From Trichostrongylus colubriformis (Eukaryota > Nematoda > Chromadorea > Rhabditida > Trichostrongylidae), in NCBI GenBank assembly GCA_963978905.1, contig OZ022260.1, positions 18,588,334 through 18,652,333 of the forward strand: a DNA stretch of 64,000 nucleotides. Reading direction: 5' to 3'. A model generated the notes under the pieces. That model was not told the origin of the DNA and made no database searches. It saw only the letters and a program-made list of their open reading frames with translations. This document shows positions 34,868-45,700 of this stretch, piece by piece (the first letter of the stretch is position 1; every line of letters starts with the position of its first letter). The position numbers and the translations under genes were made by a program.

Positions 34868-37102
34868 TGGTTGTGCACCTTTAGTTCATAAAGTGTACTG
34901 TAGGTATACGGTAGTATTAATACAAGGTTACTCAGGTCACTTCGCACCTCAACTCGCACACCCTTGCTTTGCCTGGTGACCTCTTCCATTGCTTGCAGTG
35001 ACCGTTGACATCTTTCCCTGACACTACTCGATCCACTAGAAATTGTACATGTGTAACCATAACTCTAATTATGTTTTAATTACGATGCTTCTATCACACT
35101 AATTTACCTACGCAAAACAAAAAGAAAAAACATAGAAGTTTGAGCTGGAGATGAAACTGCAGCCTGCAAGGAAAGTAGAGCTGGAGCTGGAGATGAAAAT
35201 GCCAAGCGGTGGCGGGTTAGTGGTGGAGGGAAGGGGGCTGGAGTTGAAGCTGCCGGACGCGAGGGTTAATGCTGGAGGGAGAGCAGCAACAGGATATAAA
35301 ACGGGAGGCGATGATGTTGTAGCAGATTACTCGCCTTCACAATGACTTCTCACTGGCCACGCGGATATTGTAATTAAGACTTGAATCAATGAGACTACTT
35401 TTATTAGTCTGACCGAATATAGATTGGAATAAGCACCGAGGATATTGAGAGCTTCTTCGTCCTCGTGTCGCTGGGCAGTGTCGACAGGTTCTGTATTGAG
35501 GCTTCGAATATTGGAGCGACGGTTTCGAGCTTCCTCAAATCGACCTGGACACGACGTAGCGGTCCCGACTGTTGAAGCTGGCTTATCAGCGGTGCGATCA
35601 GACCGCTGCCGAGTAAGCGCCGAGTGAGCTGAGACGAGAGCAGCGAATATTGGGGAGAGGTCGGACCCGTAGAGCTGGATCCAATCTGAGGAGCACCGAT
35701 CCAGAAATCCAGAAATCTGCCTACGGTTATATTGCGAAGCTTATATACAGCCATGATACGTGAGTATTGAATCTGCAAAACTCGTGAATGTAAACATGTT
35801 TCTCTCCAAGACATATTTTGGGGACCAAGTTTTCTCATTGATATTGCTAAGACCAGAAGAATGTAAATCTGAATATAAACATATTTCTCCCCAAGATTCT
35901 TATATTTTGAGAACCAAACCTTTCCATGGATATTGTTAAGACCAGAAAAATGTAAACATAGCTAAAGCTTGCCTGATTATGTGGTTAGTCGCATTTTGCG
36001 ACAGATGTAAACAGGGGGCTCTTTAATGGGGCTGAGCCATATACAACGGAGGAAGTGCCACATGTATGCGCGATAGCAAGATGAAGAAGGGAGAGGCTTG
36101 TAAGCTGGAAACATTGGAATAGCGACATGAGGTGTGGTGGAGTACAAAACATGCTGTGGTGGGGCATAATCCACGCAGAACGCATGCGGCTGTGCTGAGG
36201 TGATGTGAGTGGATGAATCCTGAAGGCGAAGGTTGTAATAGAAGCCTGGAAAGATGCTCATGCGAAGTTAACACCTGTAAACAGGCTCTCATCGAATCTG
36301 TTTAAGCAGCTCTTGCACGACCTTCAACAAAGCGGTAGGTCAACAAAAAATGTTGGTCAAGTGCAGGTGTGAGAGGTCATACCCTATGAATTATCAGGTT
36401 GTCCCAAAAGTTCCGGAACACCTCGACTCTTTCTTTCAAATTTATTTCTTTACAACAATAAGCCTTTTGCAGCATGTCATATACCATTCCGAAGAGAATT
36501 TTCCACTCTACAGAATGACATGTCTTGTTGACCGAAATGTGTTTATGTTGTAAAGAAATAAATTTGAAAAAGTGGTCGAGGTGTTCCGGAATACAACAAT
36601 AAGCCTTTTGCAGCATGTCATATACCATTCCGAAGAGAATTTTCCACTCTACAGAATGACATGTCTTGTTGACCGAAATGTGTTTATGTTGTAAAGAAAT
36701 AAATTTGAAAAAGTGGTCGAGGTGTTCCGGAACTTTCGGGACAGCCTAACAATTGCCTTTAAGGCGAGTGAGGTGTTTATTAATCATTATGTATTAATTA
36801 GATTGAAGAAAATATCTCTAGGCACGGGTATCTATGGCGCGATTATTGTAATTGATAACAAACTTAAGAGTGTGGTTTGTATAAATGAAGTTTTACTGCA
36901 AACCGCGAATCATTTCTTATTTGTTCGTTATCACCTTTCCCTTTTCCATGTGCATTACTTTTTTAGTCGAAGGTGAACAGTCGGTGCGAGCAATTAATGG
37001 GGTCACCCCACAGGTAGGGTTAGGAGGTGCGAAGTGACCTGTAATTATCTTACCGTATACCTTCCGTATACTTTATGAACTAAAGACCCTCACTCAAACA
37101 CT
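34868..37102. mobile_element. Inverted-repeat element nested in the Gypsy 3' LTR
   Basis: Comparison of the two LTRs shows about 2.2 kb inserted after GCCGGGCACC. Near its ends, 34,877-34,960 and 37,020-37,088 are inverted copies (CTTTAGTTCATAAAGT, then GGTATACGGTA, then CAGGTCACTTCGCACCTC). Inside are a minus-strand frame of 144 codons (35,404-35,838; no known domain), an imperfect tandem repeat of about 84 bp at 35,785-35,957, and a mariner MITE. Exact termini are uncertain by some 10-15 bp. Confidence 0.7.
36394..36749. mobile_element. Mariner-derived MITE with internal 141-bp duplication
   Basis: Ends CAGGTTGTCCCAAAAGTTCC and the reverse complement of TTAGGCTGTCCCGAAAGTTC are mariner-type TIRs. 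The interior from ACAACAATAAGCC is present twice in direct tandem (36,452-36,592 and 36,593-36,733, period 141) and almost identical, including a copy of the right TIR's inner part (AAGTGGTCGAGGTGTTCCGG). No coding capacity. Confidence 0.85.
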
Positions 37103-37411
37103 TTAAGACGCGAATCGAGAGAGATCTGGCGGGAGAGCCACTATATAGAGTAGTCTTTTTTCTGAAAGAGTTGTTGTTTTTTTTCCTGCGAGGAGACCAG
37201 CCCCCTGCCCCCCCCCCCTCCTTCTCGGGATAGCCTCTATTTTATATCTTCCTATTGATTTCATTTATATTGTTTCTCGGTTGTCGCGTTTGTTAATAAG
37301 TTGTCGAGTCTAACTGTGTACCGACGTATTGGAGCCATTTCTCGGGTATCGCATTTCATTTACCGGACGCGTATCCCACATATCGTATCCACGCAGTTCT
37401 AGTTTCTAACC

Positions 37412-37640
37412 ATATTATACGCTACTTCCCTTCTCTAACGTTGACCTCATCGGTCTGAAATTCTCCATGAATGAGTGGATAGGAGTGACCGCTCATTCAC
37501 CTCAGTAGTACGCCGTGTTATTGGCGTTTGGTGTAATGGAACACATTCACTGCATCGCGTCATATCATACGCTTCTTCCCTTATCTCACGATGACCTCAT
37601 CGGTCTGAAATGCTCTACTCCATACTAATGAATGAGTGAA
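37412..37640. repeat. Direct repeat, period about 149 bp
   Basis: ATACGCTACTTCCCTTCTCT ... GACCTCATCGGTCTGAAAT at 37,412 recurs, with changes, at 37,561. Both copies are followed by ATGAATGAGTG. This is an imperfect two-copy tandem duplication just outside the Gypsy element. Confidence 0.75.
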
Positions 37641-37859
37641 CAGGTGTGAAACTGGAAACTGGTGATATAAGAAACTGGCGCTATGTGGATACGGAAGATA
37701 TTCTAAGCCAAACATAAAGTCTATATCCACGAAACTTAAAGGCACCGGGAGGAGGGCAATTTTGGTTTACGGTATGGAGTACGATGGCTTGCAGTTGCCG
37801 TAATGCACCCATGGCATTGCAAAGACGTCGAAAGTGAATCCATTAGGTTTTAATGAGGT

Positions 37860-38612
37860 AAGCTAAACAGACGCTTTTGACAAATGGCTCCTACAGGAAT
37901 CCGCGCCTCTTTCCCAGGGTTTTCGATACGGGACCCAGAAACGCACGTGCGCGAAATGAAAGAGTGAGAAACAACATCCCCGTTTCGATAGACAGAACAA
38001 AGCGGGTCTGGAAACTGCAAAGAAGTTAAAGCCAGCATCCACAAAATACTACGAAGAGATTCTCGGAGTCAATTGAAGTATGGGGGATGTGCAAGATTTT
38101 CACCGACGTCGAAGCTCCTTTCCCTGCCTAGGCTTAGGCTAATGCGGATGAGACAGATGCTTTTTCGTGTAGAAGGAGAAGGTATGAATTTTGGCCTAAG
38201 CATAGGGAGGAAAGGAGCTCCGACTTTGGTGTAAAGTTGTGCCTCCCTCATACCTAATCCACCCGACCCTTGAAAAAACTAAAGATCCGAGGAAATGACA
38301 ATTCTTGCAAAGTTACGCTTCAGAAGATTCTTCAAACCTGTCACAGTAACTCAGGTAGAGTTTAATTTGAAGAAGCCAACGAGATAACTTATCCAGTTTG
38401 GAAAGTACTAAACTGCTATCCTCTAAGGGAGGCCACTGTGCTTAACATAGTTCAGCAATAAACACCGCAGCAACATAACTCCTTCATTTAATTGCTCAAT
38501 GCCGTTGTACGCAGCATTCCTGCGTCCAAACCTTACAGGGAGGCGTGGAATAGCGTATGTGTCCTGCCTCGAAAACCTTTACTGTAGGAGCCATTTGTCA
38601 AAAACGTTTGGT
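37860..38612. repeat. Inverted repeat flanking 650 bp
   Basis: TTTTGACAAATGGCTCCTAC (37,877 region) is answered by GTAGGAGCCATTTGTCAAAA (38,585 region). The similarity extends over 40-55 bp (GGTTTTCGA/TCGAAAACC). Between them lies another fold-back (38,079-38,245). Possibly the TIRs of a decayed DNA element. Confidence 0.6.
38079..38245. repeat. Fold-back with arms of about 60 bp
   Basis: AGCTCCTTTCCCTGCCTAGG near 38,114 pairs with CATAGGGAGGAAAGGAGCT near 38,199. Pairing continues outward through GTCG/CGAC and TGTGCAAGATTTTCACC versus GGTGTAAAGTTGTGC. The loop is about 55 bp. Confidence 0.75.
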
Positions 38613-38614
38613 TA

Positions 38615-38735
38615 GGCCGCGGTCATACTTTACGTGTCTGCGGCAGGGCGTGGCCGCGTATCTTGCGTCTCCACACTGCCTCGTTGCCTGCGTCATCTCT
38701 GCACCTCCCCCGTGCCACTCTCTCTCACAGGCAGC
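38615..38735. mobile_element. Partial PIF/Harbinger-like MITE, inverted relative to 58,334
   Basis: Preceded by TTA, it starts GGCCGCGGTCATACTTTACG and aligns with the reverse complement of the MITE at 58,334-58,500 (GGCGTGGCCGCGT..CTGCGTCTCCACAC, then CCCCGTGCCACTCT). The distal end is lost near 38,735 or replaced. Confidence 0.65.
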
Positions 38736-38850
38736 GACGTTTTTCTTACGCTTTCGCTTTCTCTTCATTCGATTGCTTTACTTGTTTGTTGCTGTGTGTT
38801 AACTCATTTATTTCACATCACCACGATTGAATGGAATACACTATGGGAAA

Positions 38851-39254
38851 CGGTCGTTTGGCGCGGCCTAATTTTCCAGCGAAGCGCTGCCAAAGCGGGT
38901 GACGGTCGGTACACACGAATCTAGGCCGTGACCCTGTGACAGCCTGTGGCCTTTGCTCTGTGACATGAATAATTCAGACAATTTGACCATACAACGGAAC
39001 AGACTTGCAAGGAGGACACCATTTACATGAACAAATTGTCTGAATTATTTAAGGCTTAGGTCAAAGGCCACAGGCTGTTACAGGGTCACGGCCTAGATTC
39101 GTGTGTCCCAACCTACACCCCTGCCAAAGCTCCTCACCTTAAAAGGCTTAGGCAAATCTGGGAGAGCCCAGACGGCAAAGGACACACCCTCAACGGTGAG
39201 CAACGGACCCTGCGACCCGTTGGAAAATTAGCTGCAGAGGCCGCGCCAAACGAC
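38851..39254. repeat. Two-tier fold-back, inner arms 75 bp
   Basis: Inner arms 38,911-38,985 and 39,032-39,106 are exactly 75 bp each and nearly perfect reverse complements (ACACACGAATCTAGGCCGTG at the outer edge), around a 46-bp loop. Outer arms 38,853-38,878 (GTCGTTTGGCGCGGCC) and 39,221-39,254 pair as well. GGCC followed by TAA at the outer arm recalls Harbinger ends. Confidence 0.88.
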
Positions 39255-39747
39255 ATACACCCACACACTATACGAGAACACATGACATCTCTACAGCGGA
39301 AACTCGGTAAGTCAATGTGTTGATGCGAGTGTGATGCGAATACACATCACAGCGTGGCGTTCTTGAATCCGGGTTTTTCCACCGATTAACGCTTCGAACT
39401 TTGAATGTTCGTTATAAAATGATCATTTCTTTCCATCTTGCTCTTTCTTCGGACCCCTTCCGGTTCCTTTAACCTTTTCGTTTTCCGCTCAAATTACTCA
39501 GACGCGGAGTCTAACCAGTCGATATGTATTTGGTCCTTTTCGCCTGCTCCCCTCGCCTAAGCAATAGTAAGCCCCTGGATGAGGTGGTTTAATCCACATT
39601 TCACACTCCAGCTTTCCAAAACCAGAGTCAAGGAGTTCCTGACCGTTGATTACCGCAAAGCTTTGCGCCTTGCCCCGCACTCTGTGTCTCTGTCATCGTG
39701 GCGTTCACTTTGATACAACCGGCTACTTCTCGTGTTCAAGTTTCTGG
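39255..39747. other. Upstream region of LMF2, no gene seen
   Basis: No coding feature is supported. It may hold the LMF2 promoter, but no specific element is recognisable. Confidence 0.35.
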
Positions 39748-39754
39748 TGATCCG

Positions 39755-39767
39755 TCCGTCGTTGTAG
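39755..39767 (+). promoter_or_regulatory. Candidate trans-splice acceptor for LMF2
   Basis: CCGTCGTTGTAG ends 10 bases before the ATG at 39,778. A pyrimidine-rich AG close to the start is the usual place for spliced-leader addition in nematodes. An in-frame TGA at 39,748-39,750 confirms that no longer N-terminus can be read through from upstream. Confidence 0.35.
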
Positions 39768-39777
39768 TGGCTGTCGT

Positions 39778-42700
39778 ATGCTGCCTTCATTTTGGAGTGG
39801 TGATCTACTGACGCTGAAGCATGTTTTGCTCTGCAGCCAGTCGCTTGTCTATTTGATCGCGTTTTCATCGCTCTATTGGCAAATTCCGGGTACGTTTCCG
39901 TTTTGCTCACTCGATTAGTTCGGAGCTTTGTTCCGCTCTCTCTATGCACATAATTTTCATTATTCTTGTGCGTTACTAACATGAAGCATTCAGCTTTAAA
40001 GTTGGATGATATCAGAATGCGAATTATTGAAGTTACCATGGGTTTTCACTTCTTCCTTTTGTTGTTCTACTACTGACTTATGTTCTTTCCTCTTCTTCAG
40101 GTCTTTACGGCGAAACAGGTCTCCTTCCCGTGGCTACAAAATTGGATAGCAGTGAGTAATATTCTTGTATTTTGCGTCATTTTTAGAGTTCCCTTTCCTT
40201 AATATATTTGCGAACAACCCGCTCATGGCCAATAATGGCTTATCATACATACAACCTACGCAGCGGTTTACGTCAGTTTTCGATTGCGCACGTTTTCTTC
40301 AATCGATTGCATCACTAGCAGATGCGACACTTTGCGGCTCCACGTTTTCTGTCGTAGTGAGCGTTCCTGCGACGCTCAGACTCCGCATGCGAAATCACAG
40401 CCGCCCAAACGTGAAAAGTACATCTATCTCCCTATTGATGTAAGTTTGTGATCGTGCCTAATCATGAATGACAAGTGTTTTCGCCGAATAACGCTTCCAT
40501 CGATGCGCGTATAATGCCCAGTCCTACGCTGGTCTTGGACCTGGGATGTGAGTAGATATCATACCTTCATACTCCAGTTTAAAGTCAGTAGATTCAGTGC
40601 AACTGTAGAAAAGTGACTGGAAGAAACGATCAAAACTCCGAGATGAGATTTTTCCAACGACTCTCCTTGTCGTGGACGTTTTTTCGCGCCTTCTGCGTCA
40701 CTAAATGGTATGATGAAGATGGCAAGGTTAAGCAGCCGGCTTTCCGTACACTGCCCTTTCCTTTTAGGAACATTGAACGAGAAACGACCACGCGAGGAAA
40801 CAGTAAAGACTGCTGTCTACCTTTCAACGCGAATTTCGCCATAGATCTATTTTCGAAACTTGCCAGCTCATGTACAGTGTCCTCCCTCTTTTGTATTCCT
40901 AAGCGGTGTCTTTAACCTCAAACCCTGTAGTCGACCTGCTATCGATGCCTACGCAACCATCCGTTTTCATTGTCGAGTTGCAGTATCCAATTCCTTGTTG
41001 GAAAGGCTTGTTCAAAGCTTTCGTTTTTCTATAAAAAGTGGTAATTCATGGAATGACCATAAATAAACTTAATGACAGTTTGTCGAGACAGTTTATCTCT
41101 AAGTCGGAAGCTGTTTTCAGATGATTATGTTTGGCAGAGCTCTTTTCCGGTCCTTCTATCACTACATCGCTACTTGAATCTGGTGCCATCGCGAGCATTT
41201 CAATTGCTCTGCCTTATCGGAATTGTATTATCGTTTGTTACTGCGTGCAGTCGACGAAGCAGGAATGCCATATCCTACTTCTTGCTGTATTTACTTTACT
41301 TAAATGCGCAACGAGTGAGTGATTCAATACTTGTATCGTCAGGCAGTGTTATGAAGAGTGGAGGGTGCGTTAGAAGTGAGGAAATCCTCACGGTTTTTAA
41401 AGCTTGCCAACTTTTAAACCTCGCTTAACTAGTGCATGGTTGACGGTGGTGGTAGAATGTTTACCTAATACTCCATAGCTCCATTTTGCGCAGTTTGCCG
41501 TGGGTTTGACCATACCATGAATCTGTTGTTTTGAAAGTTCTCTCCCCTGGAAAGGTCAAGCAGAAATCCAGAGCTATTGGAAATAAGAATCTTACAAGCT
41601 TGGATCAGCCCATTCAATATGCTCAAGTCAAATTACTGCAAGGCAGCGTATGAGTAAGAAGGAAGCGCTTTTGGGGATCGCTGGGACTTTCCGTTTATCT
41701 AATATGCCAGCCCTTTAAAATATATTCTTAGAACAGAACGCAATTTCAGGCGATAGACGCCATTATTCAGAAGGGTAGACAGTTTAGCAATCGGTTTTCG
41801 TTGCAACTGATATCAGAGCAGCAAAATGTGCTAATCCAGTGACACTTCATGTCTAGTACTTCGACTAGTGGTCGTAATTATAGTTGTAGGCGGTGTACCG
41901 GATTTCATGTAATGAGTTAGAGTTTCAACTCCTTATCATCCCTTATCAGTTGCTATCACTGCCGGTACCTTTTTTGGAATTTCGTGGCAGATAGTCGGAC
42001 ACACACACACATACTAAGCGAATTATATGTAGTAGGGCAGTAGTATATGTGCATTTTTTCCTTATCCCATTTATGCTTTCTTTGTTCAAATTGTCGGTGA
42101 ATTAAGGTTGGTGGCATTTTCCTCTGGTATCAATGGGATACTCTACTGCTGGAGTCTGGATTTCTTATGGCCTTTCTTGCAGCATTCTCTGACTCTGCAT
42201 TAGACTCGGTTGGTAACCACATTTACTGCTTGTCTTTTATTTCCCTTTTAAAGTATCATTCCTCCAATTATGTAATTTAAATGAAATTGGGGAAGGCGAT
42301 GCTATTTTCCTTGGCGCGCAGTCGTGGAACGGTTATTTGTTATGCAGAAGGGAAACACCATAGTGCTTTGGAGCTTCTACTTTTTGCACGTTTTTAGTTT
42401 TGAAGTTGGCCGCTCCGTTACTGCGCTCATGTCTGCAGGTAGGCTTTCAGAACAACTACCGTTCAGATACCAGTATTCCTCATCAACTGGCTCATGTGTC
42501 GTCTGATGTTTGCATCGGGGGTTGTTAAGTTACAGAGTGGTTGCCCCGCTTGGTGGGGCTTGACAGGTATGATTGGTTTTGTACCATTCACAGGAAAATA
42601 CAAAGCTACCGAATTTGACACCATTTCTGAGTCAAATGAAAAAGCTTCCGCTCTGAAGTATTATTTGTATTATTTTTTAATCGTAGATACACATGGTAGG

Positions 42701-45700
42701 CTTACGTGTGGAGTAGCATATCAGGTAAATTTACTAAACGGTTTCGCTGACAATCAGTCGTGCCGGTGAAAATGTGGCATATTTATGAGTAAAGACTTGA
42801 ATGTAAGAGAATGCACGTAAGCATTCTTGAAAGTTTTGACATAGATTCAGTACCCTTGAAACACCTCAACCTATAATGAAATATCTAGGTTAATTAAATT
42901 CACCAAAAATTGAAGTTCTACGCTCAGTCTTCGACACTCTGTGATGCATTGTAGGAGTATGCGGAGGGTAACACAGGGTTGGTGTCATGCTATTCCAAAC
43001 GTTTAACATCGATTGTCACTGGCGACTCAGTCTTGCCAACCGAAAAAATGTGTTCTGCTTAGTTCCTCTTCCTTAGAAATGGAAGTGTGGTATAAAACAC
43101 GTCAGAATCATCCTTTCAGCGTTGGACATCCATTACGAGTCTCAATGTATCCCCACTCCTATTGCGTGGTATTTCCATCATATGCCGGAATGGTTCAGAA
43201 GGGTAAAGTCAAAATTTTCCGTTTATTATGGAATGCCTTTTCTGAAAAGGTTACCCACGATTTATCACCCATTGAATCACGAAAAACACGAAATTTTCCC
43301 AATATGATGGCTTAACATAGCTGCAGCTGGGAGCTAAAGTGCATATAAACAGAAATCTTACGTGAGCGTGGCATACTGCTTTACTGTATGCTTCTTTACT
43401 TGGCTGATTCAATCAGAACTTGGGCACATTTTCAATTAATTATGCAGGATTGAAATTACAGGATAATCTTATCTCTCCATCTTCCCATTGGTCTACCAGA
43501 ATGCTCTACTTCGGTCCTAAATTTTCAATTAGGGGGTCTTGATCCTGGGAAGAAAAAAGTCTTGGGCAGTGTGATGGTTTTTCTCTGAGGGATGAGCGTT
43601 GTGCAGGGGTCTCTGTGGAGACTCGCGTTTCTTCATTACGGTGCACTAGAATCCATCTCGCTAATTAACGAAAATTCCAATACTTTGCCGCGCTGTCTGA
43701 GTTTGTTAAATGTATCTTATTTGTTTTCAGCTGTCTACTTCATTAACATTCTATATCGAGATATACCTTCCACTTGCCTTTCTGTTGCCTTTATCATTGT
43801 TGAGGAAGTTCGTGTTCTCTCAACAGGTAACTTACCTGTCATGTACGATATGCTGTCTGTATACCGGCTGTCTTTGAATCTTTGTCATTTTTCTCTTGTT
43901 ACTTTCTTCATTGAAGTGATCTTTTTTCGGTGCTGCTCATGGTTTTGATTATGCTTACGGGTAATTATAACTTCTTCAACTTCTCGATCATTGTTATTTC
44001 TCTACCTATGCTGGAGAACGGTATGATCTCGTGCATGTCTCGACTGTTTCACACTTCTTAAAATATATTTACTAAACGCGTGGCATTTCATGACGCCATG
44101 TGAAATGGTTTTCGACAAAGATAGACAATGTCCTTTCGGTAATTGTCGGAATCGTTATTACTGCTCATTATATGTATTGGTTTGGTGTGAAAGTGGACAT
44201 CATGTCGTTGCGAATTACTACCGAAATCGGTGAGTAACATCTATCGTAAACATCCCATTATTTTTGAACGATATTACATTCAGCCTTCGATCGACAACAG
44301 CTCGATTTCATGGTGACGAATGCAACACACTTTTTAATCTTTCTTGGAGTCTTCATTTTCGTTATAACACTGATTGCAGCATGTATGAAGTAAGTTAGCC
44401 AAAAATGTGTTCAAAACTATCTTATCTTCATTAGGCCGCCGTCAGACTTCTGCGATCTTGCGATTCCGCAAAATCGCAGTATCGTGCGGTATCGCTATTA
44501 TCACCGTTGTTTATACGTCCTAGTCTGGTAGGTATGTGGTGTTCTGTTCACGTCTCTGTATTAAATTCAGCAATAGTGAAAACAAGCGCTGTGGTAGTGA
44601 CCTAACAGACAAGGAGCCCATTTCAAATTAGTAGCCATTGCTCATTATTGAAATCTTTGACCTTATCTTCAGGTGATGCTATGTATAATGAGCAATTAGG
44701 CCCGAACATAGCGTTTGCGCTTCAGAGAGTGTTTCAATTTTACATTGCAAGTGGACGTGGCCCAGGGTTTAGAGCACCTGTGAATGTACTTTGAGCTTTT
44801 TAGGCATCCTTTAGTAGATCATAGCGCGCTTATGCGGAGACCTCACCGTCACAAAATGTACATCACTATCGTTTGAGCAGTTTCGATGTCCATTTTTGAT
44901 AGTTCTCAGAAAGTAGGGAATACATGAAAACTAGAAGGAGCGAAAAGGAGTCGATATAGTGGAATCGTTTGCCATTTCTAGATTTTTCGAAAGGAGACGA
45001 ACGTCAAATTTGAGTAAGCGTGCTATCGCGATCAAGAGGTCCTCTTACTGGTCCCAGGCTTCTCCTGGACAGCTGTACCTTTTTTGAGAGGCTGCCTTGT
45101 TCTTTCGACCACAATTCAAAAGTTTTGTATTATTCAGTTCTTGAGTTCCGTTATAGACTAAAGCAGCGAGAACGGTTTCTTCAAAGTTGACAGTCTACAC
45201 TTCTCGAGAATGCAAACCTACCTCCTAGGCTAAGTACCATTGGTAGTAAAAGCTGAGTCATTCATCAATTTGTAAAGTTTCATTCGGCAATACCAGTGTA
45301 ACCAGTGGTCACTTGTGCTACCATTGCTACTTCAGTCACTGCTGGCAATATTATTCATAAAGAAAGCCAAGGAGTAGTGCTTCATGAGTATCATTTTTGG
45401 GGATATGGAGATTCTGTTCTGAATCGTTCCGATATTTGACTTCCGGCTGCCTTCCAGACAGTGCCTGCAGCACTGCTACTCCCCTTTGTTATTCGAATAA
45501 TTTGATAAAATGATTTTTGCGTTAATTCTCTCAAGTTTGTCCATATGTTTCAGTTATTGGATGAGTGATTCGAGCAACTCATCTAGGAAGCTTTTTCATG
45601 GAGCGTTTGCAGTGGCACTTGCGGTACCATTGTTCAGCGTCAGCATCGTAGGTTTCATCTTGTGCCCTTTGACTAATATTTACTGATGTTTCCTTACAGG

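Larger units (their letters stand above)
30892..37380 (+). mobile_element. Ty3/Gypsy LTR retrotransposon, internally deleted, with nested insertion
   Basis: Bounded by LTRs that begin TGTT and end CCCACA, with a 4-bp TATC duplication (30,888-30,891 and 37,381-37,384). The 5' LTR is 30,892-31,134. A polypurine tract (GAGAGAGGGTG) precedes the 3' LTR start at 34,828. The internal region has degenerate gag and integrase but no protease, RT or RNase H. The 3' LTR is interrupted by about 2.2 kb of another element (34,868-37,102), which itself holds a mariner MITE. Integrase motifs place it in Gypsy rather than BEL/Pao or Copia. Confidence 0.88.

Noticed and set aside
35404..35838. 144-codon minus-strand frame within the nested element in the Gypsy LTR
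   Set aside because: It could be coding in a transposon, but there is no transposase signature and part of it overlaps a degenerate tandem repeat; kept only as a remark.
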